Of a stretch of DNA of 64,000 nucleotides, positions 9,071-18,435 are shown piece by piece. Each line of letters opens with the position of its first letter. The first letter of the stretch is position 1. A program made the position numbers and the translations under genes. This DNA comes from Bacillus siamensis KCTC 13613 (GTDB lineage: Bacteria; Bacillota; Bacilli; Bacillales; Bacillaceae): positions 248,001 to 312,000 of the forward strand of contig NZ_AJVF01000039.1 of the NCBI RefSeq assembly GCF_000262045.1, written 5' to 3'. The notes beneath the pieces are model-generated. The model searched no databases. It saw only the letters and a list, made by a program, of their open reading frames with translations, and was not told the DNA's origin.

Positions 9071-10072
9071 ATGATTTCATTAAGTATATTAGACCAATCT
9101 CCTGTATCAGAAGGGAGTACTGCAGAGAGTGCGCTGCGGGATACAGTGAGGCTCGCGCAGGAGGCGGAGAAACTCGGATATAAGAGGTTTTGGGTGTCAG
9201 AGCATCATTTTTCAGAGCGGTTGGCGGGTTCAAGCCCTGAAGTGCTGATCAGTCATATTGCGGCGAAAACGAACAGAATCCGTGTAGGCTCGGGCGGTGT
9301 CATGCTTCCGCATTACAGCGCATATAAGGTGGCGGAGAATTTCCGCGTGCTTGAAGGTTTGACGCCGGGCAGAATCGATCTCGGATTGGGACGGGCGCCG
9401 GGCGGAATGCCGATCGCGTCATGGGCGCTGAATGACGGCAGGAAGCGGAATGCTGATCAATACCCGCAGCAGATTCGTGAGCTGGCGATGTATTTGCATG
9501 ATGAAGCCGATGACAATCACCGTTTTCCGAATCTGACCGCATCACCCCTTATTAAGACGGCGCCGGAAGTCTGGCTTCTCGGTTCTTCGGGGGAAAGCGC
9601 GCTTCTGAGCGCAGAAACGGGAGCGGGCTATATGTTTGCCCATTTTATTAATGGAGAAGGCGGAGAAAGCACGACGGCACAATATAAGCGCCGATTTAAA
9701 CCTTCTGTGTTAGGAAAAGAACCAAAAACGGCCGTGGCGGTATTTGTACTGTGCGCGGACACTGAAGAGAAAGCGGAGGAACTCGCGGCCGTCATGGATT
9801 ATACGCTTCTTGCGGGTGAACAGGGGATTCCGATTCACGGCGTACCGTCTTACGAAACCGTCCGCGGCAATACGTATACACCGTATGAACAAAGACGAAT
9901 TGCCGATAATCGGAATCGAATGATCATCGGAACAAAGCAGCAAGTGAAAGAACAGATTCTGGCTCTCAGTAAAGCATACGGAACGGAAGAAGTGATGGCT
10001 GTGACCATTACTCATCATTTTGAAGATAAACTTCAGTCGTACCGGCTGCTTCGCGAAGCCTTCGCCGATTGA
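9071..10072 (+). CDS. ywcH: Luciferase-like flavin monooxygenase YwcH
   Basis: 333-residue member of the bacterial luciferase-like family using reduced FMN. Seen: SILDQSPVSEGSTAESALRDTV at the start, WVSEHHFSERLAGSSPEVL, IRVGSGGVMLPHYSAYKVAENF and the nucleotide/flavin region GRIDLGLGRAPGG. The ATG at 9071 is chosen over GTG codons at 9062 and 9068 because AGGAGG lies at 9057-9062. In B. subtilis ywcH forms an operon with nfrA, which may supply reduced flavin. Here it stands alone and ends at its own terminator. Confidence 0.9.
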   Translation: MISLSILDQSPVSEGSTAESALRDTVRLAQEAEKLGYKRFWVSEHHFSERLAGSSPEVLISHIAAKTNRIRVGSGGVMLPHYSAYKVAENFRVLEGLTPGRIDLGLGRAPGGMPIASWALNDGRKRNADQYPQQIRELAMYLHDEADDNHRFPNLTASPLIKTAPEVWLLGSSGESALLSAETGAGYMFAHFINGEGGESTTAQYKRRFKPSVLGKEPKTAVAVFVLCADTEEKAEELAAVMDYTLLAGEQGIPIHGVPSYETVRGNTYTPYEQRRIADNRNRMIIGTKQQVKEQILALSKAYGTEEVMAVTITHHFEDKLQSYRLLREAFAD

Positions 10073-10080
10073 TCAGAAAG

Positions 10081-10112
10081 AAACCCTGCTGATGCTTCAG
10101 CAGGGTTGTTTG
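10081..10112 (+). terminator. Terminator between ywcH and vpr
   Basis: AAACCCTGCTGA / TCAGCAGGGTT hairpin followed by TGTTTGG; it lies between convergent genes and the stem can also stop leftward transcription from vpr. Confidence 0.8.
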
Positions 10113-10113
10113 G

Positions 10114-12525
10114 TTATTCAATGATAAAAGGTTTTTCAGCCAGCACCTGGCTTGATTTCCCTTTGTTCGCGGCATAGGCCAGCATGTAATATTCTCCTGC
10201 CGGCAGTGCGGTGTCACCATTGACTCTGCCGTTCCAGTCGAAATATTGATAGCCTTTATCCTGCTTTTTGTAAATGCCGGCTTGGCCGACAAAGTCAAGA
10301 TTGCTGTCATATACAAGGAAGGCAAGCTCTTCGGCTCCCGCCGGAAGATAGGTTTCAATTTGGTAGGTTCCCTGTGTTGTGCCGTCCTGCACGTCGATTG
10401 ATGTCACCCGCGGGTAGTCCGGCTCTTTTACAATCAGCAGCGTCGGCACTTTTGCGACTGTTTTTCCGCCTTCACGCACTGTGACTGTTCCCTCATAGGT
10501 CCCTGCCTTTACTTTTTTGGCATTGACCTTTACCTTCGCATTGAACTTTCCGGTTTGATGAGCGGGGATCACGGCCCGGTCTGTGCCCGAAACGGTAATG
10601 CCCGTGCCGTTGAAAGAGTACTCGAGCTGATATGATTTTCTGATGGACGATTGGTTTTCAATCGTAAAGGTTTCTTTTTTCGTTTCGTTGCCTTTGTCTT
10701 TCATAAACGTTCCGTAAGAATAACTTCCCGGGGTGACAAGGGAGTCTGCTTTGATCGCCTTCATGATTCTGATGCTTCCGGCACCTTGCGCATTATGCGG
10801 GTATACATCACCGTCCGCGTCCGTTAAGGTTTCTGCCGTATTCATGAGAGCGGCTTTTATTTGTTCCGGACTCCATTTCGGTTTGGCCTGCTTGATGACG
10901 GCAGCTGCGCCGGCTACGTGCGGGGAGGCCATGCTCGTTCCCTGCTTCGATCCGTAGCCGTACGGGTTGGCCGGATCATGCGTCGGAATGGTGCTGACGA
11001 TGTTTACGCCGGGAGCTGAGACATCCGGTTTAATCATCCATGTGTCCATAACAGGACCGCGAGACGAGAAGTCTGCCATTTGTTCAGTGAGCGATTTAGC
11101 CACCGATAAATGGAATGTCGCTTTTGTGCTGCCCGCTTTTAATTGGCTGACGAGCTGTTCGCCGTCTTCTGATGAAAGCTTAATGGTCGGCACGGACATG
11201 CCCGGTACGTTGGCTTCAATTTCTCCCGGGGCATTGTTATACACAACCATACCGATCGCGCCCGCTTTTTTGGCGTTGTCGGCTTTATCCACAAAGGCGA
11301 TGCTGCCCCGTTTGACGACTGCGACTTTTCCTTTCAGATCTTTGCCTTCAAAATCCTTTTGCTCGCCGATACCCGCTTCTATGAGCTCTGTTTCTTTTTT
11401 ATTCAGTGCTTTTATGTCATCTTCTTTGTTATAGCCCATCACTTTCGCTGAGGAATAAGAACCGAAGGAGACGGCGTATTCATTCAGCGGCAGCTGTGTC
11501 GCTCCGACGGAGATGGCTTCTCTGGACGTTCCCGGAGAGCCGACGGTCCAATTGTTCGGCCCGCTGTTTCCGTTTGATGTAACGGCCGTGACGCCTTCTG
11601 ACATCGCCCAGTCAAGCGCCGTGCTTGTCGCCCAGTCCGGGTTATTCACAGAATTGCCGAGCGAGAGGTTCATGACATTCGCTCCGTCCTGTACGGCGCG
11701 TTCGATACCGGCAATGACGTTCTCAGTTGTTCCGCTTCCGCCGGGACCGAGCACACGATAGGCAAGGAGCGTTGCATCGGGCGCGACGCCTTTAATCGTT
11801 CCGTTTGCGGCTACTGTGCCCGCGACGTGAGTTCCGTGGTCAGTCGCCGCGCCTCTCGGATCACCGGACGGCGTTTCTTCAGGATCGTAATCGTTATCCA
11901 CAAAATCATATCCTTTATATTGTCCGAAATTTTTCTTTAAGTCAGGGTGTTTATATTCGACGCCCGTATCGATAATGGCAACTTTGACGCCTTTACCCGT
12001 ATAGCCGAGCTTCCACGCGTCATTTGCCCCGATATAAGGCGCACTGTCATCCATCTGCGGAGACACGGCATCCTTAGCAAGGGTGATGTCTTTATCTTTC
12101 AGCTGATCGGTATGATAGGTGACATTCGGATAAACCGCTTTGACATCCTGATCACTCAGCAGTTTCGGGATTTCATTGGCCGGGAGTTTCATGGAGAAAC
12201 CGGAAAACACTTGCTCATATTCCCTGTTGATCTTTCCGTGTTTAATGGTTTTGAGCGCTTTGTTTTTTACTTTTGCGCGTTCGCTTTTCAGCTTGCTTTT
12301 TGATTGTGTTTTACCGAGTTCCTTTGCTTCCGCCAGTGACTTTTCCTTCAGCTCTACAATGACCGTCGTTTGTTTGCCGGTGGTCATATCAATGTCACCG
12401 AACACCTCAGCCTTCTCAAGATCAGGTGCCTGAGATTTTGAAGCCGGCGCCGCCTGTGAACTTGTGGATAAGGTAAAGGATAAGACAAAAGCCGGAAGAA
12501 GATAACGGATGATTCCTTTTTTCAA
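10114..12525 (-). CDS. vpr: Minor extracellular serine protease Vpr
   Basis: 803-residue secreted subtilase close to B. subtilis Vpr. An N-terminal signal peptide ends near SSQAAPA. A propeptide of the inhibitor I9 type (about 45-145) follows. The catalytic triad is visible in IIDTGVEYKHPDL (Asp), DHGTHVAGT (His) and GTSMASPHVAGAAA (Ser). A protease-associated domain (KVAVVKRGSIAFVDKADNAKKAGA) is inserted between His and Ser. The C-terminal region is beta-rich (Fn3-like). The start is TTG at 12525 after AAAGGGGG. Family members are processed and can mature other exoproteins such as subtilosin-type or lantibiotic leaders; Vpr is known to process the subtilin precursor. Confidence 0.97.
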   Translation of the reverse strand: MKKGIIRYLLPAFVLSFTLSTSSQAAPASKSQAPDLEKAEVFGDIDMTTGKQTTVIVELKEKSLAEAKELGKTQSKSKLKSERAKVKNKALKTIKHGKINREYEQVFSGFSMKLPANEIPKLLSDQDVKAVYPNVTYHTDQLKDKDITLAKDAVSPQMDDSAPYIGANDAWKLGYTGKGVKVAIIDTGVEYKHPDLKKNFGQYKGYDFVDNDYDPEETPSGDPRGAATDHGTHVAGTVAANGTIKGVAPDATLLAYRVLGPGGSGTTENVIAGIERAVQDGANVMNLSLGNSVNNPDWATSTALDWAMSEGVTAVTSNGNSGPNNWTVGSPGTSREAISVGATQLPLNEYAVSFGSYSSAKVMGYNKEDDIKALNKKETELIEAGIGEQKDFEGKDLKGKVAVVKRGSIAFVDKADNAKKAGAIGMVVYNNAPGEIEANVPGMSVPTIKLSSEDGEQLVSQLKAGSTKATFHLSVAKSLTEQMADFSSRGPVMDTWMIKPDVSAPGVNIVSTIPTHDPANPYGYGSKQGTSMASPHVAGAAAVIKQAKPKWSPEQIKAALMNTAETLTDADGDVYPHNAQGAGSIRIMKAIKADSLVTPGSYSYGTFMKDKGNETKKETFTIENQSSIRKSYQLEYSFNGTGITVSGTDRAVIPAHQTGKFNAKVKVNAKKVKAGTYEGTVTVREGGKTVAKVPTLLIVKEPDYPRVTSIDVQDGTTQGTYQIETYLPAGAEELAFLVYDSNLDFVGQAGIYKKQDKGYQYFDWNGRVNGDTALPAGEYYMLAYAANKGKSSQVLAEKPFIIE

Positions 12526-13048
12526 TCGTGTTTCCCCCTTTTTCTTTATCTAAATTAGAAATCTAGTATATATTTCTCGAAAATTCAAAATATTCCTTGT
12601 GACATAGGACTCATTTCTGGAAATTGTCCTGTGAATAAGGAGGGAGTTATACACAGAATCCTGTGCATAACTGAATAAATTTGTGTATATATATTGTTGG
12701 GAACGAATGTTCCTATACAAAATATAGATCGTGTTTGTGGATATGTGGATATCACTTGTGTTTAAGCTGTGCTTAACCAAGGGATAAAGTGTGTATAACT
12801 TTTTTAATCGCTTCTCCATTTTTCAGGTCATTTCCATCAGCTTTCAACAAAACTTCTGAAAACTAGTTTGTTTTTTCACTCATATTGTGACAAACAATTC
12901 GCCCGGCCGCGTCTATCATAGAGTCATAGGGTTGCTAGACCCGCTAGTTTTTAGCGGAGAAGGATCGGCCGCCTTTTCCGTTAAAGCGGAGAGAAAACAG
13001 GCCTGCGAACAAGCTGTCTGTCAAAAAGAAGCGGAGGGATGATTTGCA
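12526..13048. other. Long divergent intergenic region upstream of vpr and ywcI
   Basis: About 520 AT-rich bases. Contains a GGAAC-N4-GTTCC palindrome (12700-12713) and a hairpin CCGCTA / TAGCGG (12941-12957) without a T run. Several short repeats of TGTGTATA and TGTGGATAT occur between 12650 and 12760. The apparent leftward open frame at 12550-12819 has no coding character. The vpr promoter should lie here, where B. subtilis vpr is known to respond to CodY and PhoP; I could not pick the sites confidently. Confidence 0.4.
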
Positions 13049-13363
13049 ATGAAACGTTTGCTGGTATCTTTACGGGTGTGGATGGTCTTTCTGATGAACT
13101 GGATGGCGCCGGGTAACGGAAGATATCAATTAGCCGCTGTGTATGGAAACCAAGCTGTCTATCATAAGAAAGCGAAACGGACGGCTGGGGCATTTTCGTT
13201 TGTGAGCCGAGTCCGATCGGCGGACTTGACCGATGAGACGAAATCGGCCTGCGGCAGGCTGGATAAAAACCGGTGGGTGCCGGTCCGCAAAGAATTGCCG
13301 AAACGGGAGCGCGCAGGTCCGGTGCCTTTACATCATATGAAAAAGAGGGTACAATCCCACTAA
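13049..13363 (+). CDS. ywcI: Small protein YwcI
   Basis: 104-residue basic protein of unknown function between vpr and sacT, the position of B. subtilis ywcI. The N-terminus MKRLLVSLRVWMVFLMNWM is hydrophobic and matches what I recall of YwcI; the rest is basic and low in hydrophobic residues, with no known motif. GGAGGG lies about nine bases before the ATG. It may be membrane-anchored at the N-terminus. sacT follows after 23 bases. Confidence 0.6.
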   Translation: MKRLLVSLRVWMVFLMNWMAPGNGRYQLAAVYGNQAVYHKKAKRTAGAFSFVSRVRSADLTDETKSACGRLDKNRWVPVRKELPKRERAGPVPLHHMKKRVQSH

Positions 13364-13386
13364 ACATATGAACGGGAGCGAACCTC

Positions 13387-14217
13387 TTGAGAATAGACAA
13401 AGTATTAAATAACAATGCGGCGTTAATAAAAGAAGACGGACGGGAAAAGATCGTAATGGGTCCCGGAATCGCTTTTCAAAAGAGAAAAAATGATGTGATT
13501 CAAAAGCATAAAATTGAAAAAATATTTGTCGTGCACGACGAAAATGAAAAGTTCAAACAAGTGTTAGAAACGCTTCCCGAAGAGCATATAGAAGCGGCTG
13601 AGGATATCATCAGCCATGCGGAGGGAGAGCTTGCGGCGCCTTTGAGCGATCATATCCACATTGCGCTGGCGGACCATTTATCCTTTGCGATCGAAAGGAT
13701 TCAAAACGGCTTTCAGGTGCATAACCGATTGCTTCATGAAATTAAGGCGCTCTATAAAAAAGAATATGAAATCGGCCGTTGGGCGGTCGAACACGTGAAA
13801 CGAACCCTCGGTATATCATTGCCTGACGATGAGGCGGGGTATATCGCGCTTCATATCCACACTGCCAAGGCGGATGCCAAAAGCATGTATTCGGCGATGA
13901 AGCATACAACCATGATCAAAGAAATGATCGAAAAGATCGAATCCTTTTTTGAACAGAAGGTTGATGAAGACAGTATTTCCTATCAGCGCCTCGTCACGCA
14001 CTTGCGGTATGCGGTCAGCCGGTTGGATTCAAATGAAGCTCTTCACTCCATGGACGAGGAGATGCTTTATTTCATCCAAAAAAAGTATCCGTTTGCTTAT
14101 CGGTGTGCGCTTGAACTGGCGGCGTTTTTAAAAAATGAATATGATTTGGAACTGCCGGAATCCGAGGCCGGCTATATTACGCTGCATGTCCAGCGTCTTC
14201 AAAAAAACCCGGAATAA
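13387..14217 (+). CDS. sacT: Sucrose operon antiterminator SacT
   Basis: 276-residue BglG/SacY-family transcriptional antiterminator. The N-terminal co-antiterminator RNA-binding domain (about 1-56: [23 protein letters not shown]) is followed by PRD1 and PRD2. Paired PRD histidines are visible ([11 protein letters not shown] with [42 protein letters not shown]). They are phosphorylation sites for the PTS (HPr and the sucrose EII). It binds the RNA antiterminator ahead of sacP and allows read-through when sucrose is present. Start TTG at 13387. The target site is in the following intergenic region. Confidence 0.94.
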   Translation: MRIDKVLNNNAALIKEDGREKIVMGPGIAFQKRKNDVIQKHKIEKIFVVHDENEKFKQVLETLPEEHIEAAEDIISHAEGELAAPLSDHIHIALADHLSFAIERIQNGFQVHNRLLHEIKALYKKEYEIGRWAVEHVKRTLGISLPDDEAGYIALHIHTAKADAKSMYSAMKHTTMIKEMIEKIESFFEQKVDEDSISYQRLVTHLRYAVSRLDSNEALHSMDEEMLYFIQKKYPFAYRCALELAAFLKNEYDLELPESEAGYITLHVQRLQKNPE

Positions 14218-14219
14218 CG

Positions 14220-14248
14220 TGTCTGTTTGGAGAAACAGACTTTTTTTT
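14220..14248 (+). terminator. Rho-independent terminator after sacT
   Basis: GTCTGTTT / AAACAGAC stem with GGAG loop and an eight-T run, two bases after the sacT stop. It separates sacT from the sacPA transcript. Confidence 0.9.
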
Positions 14249-14257
14249 GAAAATATA

Positions 14258-14286
14258 TTGACGAAAGCGCTGTCATGAAATAAAAT
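14258..14286 (+). promoter_or_regulatory. sacPA promoter with overlapping cre site
   Basis: TTGACG at 14258 and TAAAAT at 14281 with 17-base spacing form a sigma-A promoter. CGAAAGCGCTGTCA (14262-14275) matches the CcpA cre consensus except for the first base and lies in the spacer, which predicts direct catabolite repression. Confidence 0.8.
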
Positions 14287-14315
14287 GATAGCGCATTATA
14301 AAACTGAATCAGGCG

Positions 14316-14344
14316 GGATTGTGACTGGTTATGCAGGCAAGACC
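14316..14344 (+). promoter_or_regulatory. Ribonucleic antiterminator (RAT) for SacT
   Basis: Sequence beginning GGATTGTGACTGGTTATGCA and continuing to GGCAAGACC has the length and conserved blocks of the SacT/SacY/LicT targets. Its 3' end overlaps the left arm of the downstream terminator, so the two structures exclude each other. Confidence 0.92.
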
Positions 14345-14411
14345 TAAAATTTGCGTACATGAAAAAGGGATCATGCTTACCTTTTTCGTTGGCGAATTTT
14401 AGGTCTTATTT
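14339..14411 (+). terminator. Sucrose-controlled leader terminator ahead of sacP
   Basis: Long inverted repeat AAGACCTAAAATTTGC / GCGAATTTTAGGTCTT ending in a T-rich stretch. It competes with the RAT: SacT binding to the RAT prevents this hairpin and lets sacP be transcribed. Confidence 0.88.
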
Positions 14412-14434
14412 GATTTCGGAAAGGGGGAAACGTA

Positions 14435-15817
14435 ATGGATTATCAAAAAACGGCAAAACAGCTTATCAACCATATCGGAGGGGAATCAAACGTCATCAGC
14501 GCGACACATTGCGCGACGCGGCTCAGGCTTGTCATTCAGGATGAACAGAAGATCAGCCGGGCTGGCATTGAAGAAATAGAAGGCGTAAAAGGGGCTTTCA
14601 GCAGCTCGGGACAATATCAGATTATATTCGGCACCGGCCTCGTGAATAAAGTGTATGACGCTTTTTCAAAAGAAGCCGATTTGGGGCGGGAAGATCGCGA
14701 GACCCATCAGGACGCAGCGAAAAAAAAGCTGAACCCGGCCGCAAGATTGGCGAAAACACTGTCTAACATATTCGTTCCCATCATTCCGGCTATCGTGGCA
14801 AGCGGTCTTTTAATGGGACTGCTCGGCATGATGAAGGCCTTTCATTGGGTGTCTGAACAATCTCCGCTGTTTATTCTTCTCAACATGTTTTCAAGCGCGG
14901 CTTTTCTCTTTCTGCCTATATTCATCGGGTTCAGCGCTGCAAAGGAATTTGGCGGAAATCCCTATCTCGGGGCGGTGCTCGGCGGAATTATGATTCATCC
15001 GGCGCTTTTGAATCCGTGGGGGCTTGCGGATTCAGCGCCTGATTTTATGGAACTCTTCGGCTTCCACATTGCGCTTCTCGGCTACCAAGGAACGGTCATC
15101 CCCGTACTGTTAGCCGTTTATATTATGAGCAAGGTGGAAAAAGGCACGAGGAAAATTGTGCCTCACGCTTTAGATTTATTGGTCACGCCGTTTGTCACGG
15201 TGATGGTGACCGGATTTATCACCTTTATCGCAATCGGTCCGCTTGGCAGGGCGATTGGATCAGGCATTACCGTCTCGCTGATGTATGTGTATGATCATGC
15301 GGGCATTGTTGCAGGACTTCTTTTCGGAGGGGCTTACCCGCTTATTGTGCTTACCGGTGTGCATCACAGCTTTCATGCGATTGAGGCCGGCCTCATCGCT
15401 GATTTGGGCAGAAACTATATCCTTCCGATCTGGTCGATGGCGAATGTCGCCCAGGGCGCGGCGGGACTGGCTGTATTTTTCCTGACGAAAAAAGTGAAAA
15501 TGAAAGAAATCGCTCTGCCTGCCGCATTTTCCGCTTTTCTCGGCGTAACCGAGCCCGTCATTTTCGGAGTGAACCTAAGATACCGCAAGCCGTTTATCGC
15601 GGGAATGATCGGCGGAGCGCTGGGAGGCGCCTATGTCGTGGTGACCGGTGTCGCTGCCAATGCCTACGGTCTGAGCGGAATTCCGATGATTGCCATCACG
15701 GCTCCGCTCGGTTTAGGAAATCTCATAAACTATCTGATCGGAATGGGCATCGCCTCTGTGACGGCGTTTATTGCCGCTTACATTATGGGAGCTAAAGAAA
15801 AGGAGGCCGCCAAATGA
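14435..15817 (+). CDS. sacP: Sucrose-specific PTS transporter EIIBC
   Basis: 460-residue PTS permease that imports sucrose as sucrose-6-phosphate. EIIB domain at residues 1-90 with the phosphorylated Cys26 in SATHCATRLRL; EIIC membrane domain from about 105 to the end, with the GITEPVIFGVN-like segment (GVTEPVIFGVNLRYRKP) typical of the glucose/sucrose superfamily. The EIIA function must come from another protein, as for B. subtilis SacP. AAAGGGGG precedes the ATG. sacA overlaps its last four bases. Confidence 0.96.
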   Translation: MDYQKTAKQLINHIGGESNVISATHCATRLRLVIQDEQKISRAGIEEIEGVKGAFSSSGQYQIIFGTGLVNKVYDAFSKEADLGREDRETHQDAAKKKLNPAARLAKTLSNIFVPIIPAIVASGLLMGLLGMMKAFHWVSEQSPLFILLNMFSSAAFLFLPIFIGFSAAKEFGGNPYLGAVLGGIMIHPALLNPWGLADSAPDFMELFGFHIALLGYQGTVIPVLLAVYIMSKVEKGTRKIVPHALDLLVTPFVTVMVTGFITFIAIGPLGRAIGSGITVSLMYVYDHAGIVAGLLFGGAYPLIVLTGVHHSFHAIEAGLIADLGRNYILPIWSMANVAQGAAGLAVFFLTKKVKMKEIALPAAFSAFLGVTEPVIFGVNLRYRKPFIAGMIGGALGGAYVVVTGVAANAYGLSGIPMIAITAPLGLGNLINYLIGMGIASVTAFIAAYIMGAKEKEAAK

Positions 15818-17253
15818 GTACACTGGATCAAGAGCTGCGCATGCAGGCTGAGGAAGCAAAGAAGAAGCGCCGAGAAACCGCTGCATCAGATCCATACCGC
15901 CAGAACTATCATATTATGCCGCCGGTCGGGCTTTTAAACGATCCGAACGGCGTGATCCAATGGCACGGCGAGTATCACTTGTTTTTTCAATGGCAGCCAT
16001 TTCATACGGGGCATGGCGCGAAATTTTGGGCGCATGTGACGACGAAGGATTTTGTTGAGTGGAAAGAGGAAGAAATCGCGCTTGCGCCGGGCGAATGGTA
16101 TGACAAGAACGGCTGTTATTCCGGAAGCGCCATTGAAAAAGACGGCCGGCTCTGCCTGTTGTACACAGGCAATGTCCGTGACGGAGAAGGCAATCGTGAA
16201 ACATATCAATGCCTCGCCGTATCCGAAGACGGAAAAGTGTTTGAAAAAAAAGGAGTCGTTGCGCGTCTCCCGGAAGGCTATACCGCTCATTTCCGTGATC
16301 CGAAGGTTTGGAAGAAGGACGGGACGTATTACATGGTGCTCGGCGCGCAGACAGAAAATCTCACCGGAAGCGCTGTGCTGTTCACATCAGAGAACTTGAC
16401 GGATTGGACGTTTCTCGGTGCGATTGCGGGGGCGGATTGCGGCGGTCTCGGGTCATTCGGCTATATGTGGGAATGTCCGGACTTGTTTTCTCTGGACGGA
16501 ACCGACGTGCTGCTCGTATGTCCGCAGGGGCTTGAAGCTGACGGGATAAAATATCATAACAGCCATCAGGCGGGCTATTTCCTCGGCAGACTGGATACAG
16601 AGCAGCTTGAGTTTAAGCACGGTGAATTCACGGAGCTTGACAGGGGATTTGATTTTTACGCGGCGCAGACGCTGGAAGACGATAAGGGACGGAGGATTCT
16701 GTTCGCGTGGATGGGTGTCCCCGATCAGCAGGAGGACAAACATCCGACACATGCGTATCACTGGGTTCACTGCTTGACGATGCCGAGAGAGCTTTCACTG
16801 TCAAACGGCAGAATCATACAGCGTCCGCTTCAGGAAATGAAATTACGCCGCACGGATGAGAAAAAGCGCCGTCTTCAATTGAATCGATCGTCAGAAACCC
16901 TCCCGGTGAAAGAGGCGTCCCGGGCTGAAGTGCTGCTGGAAGACATGACTCATGAATCGGGTTTTGAAATCTCTATTCGGGGCGCGTCCCGGTTTATATT
17001 TCATCAGGAAGAGGGGCTTGCCGTGCTGGAGCGCACCGCTTTCAGCGGAGAAGAAAAAGAAATGAGAAGCTGCGCCATCAGTGAGGTGCGTTCCGTCCAG
17101 CTCTTTTTGGATGCATCCTCCATCGAATTGTTTTTAAATGACGGAGAAGAGGTATTCAGCGCCAGATATTTTCCTTTCCCGGGAAATGATGAGGTAATGG
17201 TTACATCGAGAGGAAGAATGGAAATAACCGCCTCTATTTGGACACTTTTGTAG
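15814..17253 (+). CDS. sacA: Sucrose-6-phosphate hydrolase SacA
   Basis: 479-residue cytoplasmic GH32 enzyme that splits sucrose-6-phosphate into glucose-6-phosphate and fructose. Five-bladed propeller motifs: LLNDPNGV with nucleophile Asp43, FRDPKVW with the transition-state Asp, and ECPDLF with the acid/base Glu. A C-terminal beta-sandwich follows (SIELFLNDGEEVFSARYFP). No signal peptide. It overlaps sacP by four bases (ATGA), so translation is coupled. Confidence 0.96.
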   Translation: MSTLDQELRMQAEEAKKKRRETAASDPYRQNYHIMPPVGLLNDPNGVIQWHGEYHLFFQWQPFHTGHGAKFWAHVTTKDFVEWKEEEIALAPGEWYDKNGCYSGSAIEKDGRLCLLYTGNVRDGEGNRETYQCLAVSEDGKVFEKKGVVARLPEGYTAHFRDPKVWKKDGTYYMVLGAQTENLTGSAVLFTSENLTDWTFLGAIAGADCGGLGSFGYMWECPDLFSLDGTDVLLVCPQGLEADGIKYHNSHQAGYFLGRLDTEQLEFKHGEFTELDRGFDFYAAQTLEDDKGRRILFAWMGVPDQQEDKHPTHAYHWVHCLTMPRELSLSNGRIIQRPLQEMKLRRTDEKKRRLQLNRSSETLPVKEASRAEVLLEDMTHESGFEISIRGASRFIFHQEEGLAVLERTAFSGEEKEMRSCAISEVRSVQLFLDASSIELFLNDGEEVFSARYFPFPGNDEVMVTSRGRMEITASIWTLL

Positions 17254-17352
17254 AAAATCGTTCTTTTTTCTTATGTGAAACCTATGCCATCTGTGCTAAT
17301 CTTCAACGAAAGACTACTATTTTCAGGAATAAAAGGAGTTGTTTTCTCAGTT

Positions 17353-17592
17353 TTGAATAATCAGAAGATGACGCCGAAATGTTTACTTATCAAAGCCGCA
17401 GAGCAAGTGGAAGATAAGCGGGAAGAATATAAAGAAGTATTGCTTCAGCTGAAACGCATGCTCAGGAGAGCCGAGCCGCACAACGAATGGAGTGATCGGC
17501 TGAGTCATACATATGAACAGATGAAGGAATATGCGCTGTTTGTGCAATCGATTGAGATGTTTTTACGTTCATCTGCGAAAAAAATGAAATAA
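17353..17592 (+). CDS. ywdA: Small helical protein YwdA-like
   Basis: Short charged, helix-rich protein (79 residues from TTG 17353) just after sacA, the place of B. subtilis ywdA. The sequence LLIKAAEQVEDKREEYKEVLLQL predicts an amphipathic helix; no catalytic motif. AAAAGGAG lies at 17331-17338, somewhat far from TTG 17353. A longer frame opens at 17275 but has no ribosome site. The function is unknown. A terminator follows. Confidence 0.55.
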   Translation: MNNQKMTPKCLLIKAAEQVEDKREEYKEVLLQLKRMLRRAEPHNEWSDRLSHTYEQMKEYALFVQSIEMFLRSSAKKMK

Positions 17593-17624
17593 TCCCCCTC
17601 GGTGATGAGGGGGATATTTATTTT
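17592..17624. terminator. Bidirectional terminator between ywdA and pdxK
   Basis: ATCCCCCTC / GAGGGGGAT hairpin with GGTGAT loop and T-rich right flank, between convergent genes. Confidence 0.8.
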
Positions 17625-18435
17625 ATTTTCCGCTAAGACGCATCGCCGAATGTTTAGTCGGACCGATGTATTGGTTCAGCGGGAAGGACTCTTTGATGGC
17701 AGCGGTGATAAATTCTTTTGCCGCGTAGATGGCTTCCTTCACTTCAGCGCCTTTGGCCAATTCTGCCGTAACGGCGGCGGAGAATGTGCATCCGGCTCCG
17801 TGCGTGTAAGGCGTATCAATCATTTCGCTTTCTAATACTTCCGCGGTTTCCCCGTCATACAGCACGTCGACCGCTTTTTCATGTTTCAGCTTTCCTCCGC
17901 CTGTAATTAATACATATTTCGCGCCGAGTTCGTGAATTTTCTTGGCCGCTTCTTTCATGTCTTCCACCGTTTTTAATTCATCCATGCCGCTCAGCTGGCT
18001 TGCTTCGAACAGGTTTGGCGTGATGACGGTTGCCAGCGGGGCCAATTGGGTGCGCAGCGCTTCGGCGTGCTCCGGATACAGCACTTCGTTCGCTCCTTTG
18101 CAGACCATGACCGGATCGATAACGACATTTTTCAGCTGTTTTTCTTTAATCGTTTTCGCCGCAAGCTCAATGATCTCCACGGTAGGAAGCATTCCCGTTT
18201 TCATGGCGTCTACGCCGATTCCGTCAACGATCGTCGCAAGCTGTGCGCGGATCGTGTCGGCATCAATCGGAAATACTTGATGATCCCAGCTGTTTTCCGG
18301 GTCCATCGCTACGATAACGGTCAAAGCCGTCATTCCGTATACGTTTTTTTCTTGAAATGTTTTTAAATCGGCCTGAATTCCCGCGCCGCCGCTGGAATCA
18401 GAACCGGCAATAGTAAGTGCTTTGTGCATTGACAT
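17623..18435 (-). CDS. pdxK: Pyridoxine/hydroxymethylpyrimidine kinase PdxK
   Basis: 270-residue ribokinase-fold kinase of the ThiD/PdxK group that phosphorylates pyridoxine, pyridoxal and hydroxymethylpyrimidine. Motifs: TIAGSDSSGGAGIQADLKTF at the N-terminus, DPVMVCKGANEVL, TPNLFEASQLSG, and the anion-hole region YTHGAGCTFSAAV with its catalytic Cys. The ATG at 18435 is preferred (GGAGG eight bases upstream) over an in-frame ATG further upstream. It is the ywdB (formerly thiD) gene of B. subtilis; ThiD proper is the alternative name. Confidence 0.88.
   Translation of the reverse strand: MSMHKALTIAGSDSSGGAGIQADLKTFQEKNVYGMTALTVIVAMDPENSWDHQVFPIDADTIRAQLATIVDGIGVDAMKTGMLPTVEIIELAAKTIKEKQLKNVVIDPVMVCKGANEVLYPEHAEALRTQLAPLATVITPNLFEASQLSGMDELKTVEDMKEAAKKIHELGAKYVLITGGGKLKHEKAVDVLYDGETAEVLESEMIDTPYTHGAGCTFSAAVTAELAKGAEVKEAIYAAKEFITAAIKESFPLNQYIGPTKHSAMRLSGK

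Noticed and set aside
12550-12819. Leftward open frame of 89 codons upstream of vpr
   Set aside because: Its composition follows the AT-rich intergenic DNA, no known domain, lies in the vpr control region.
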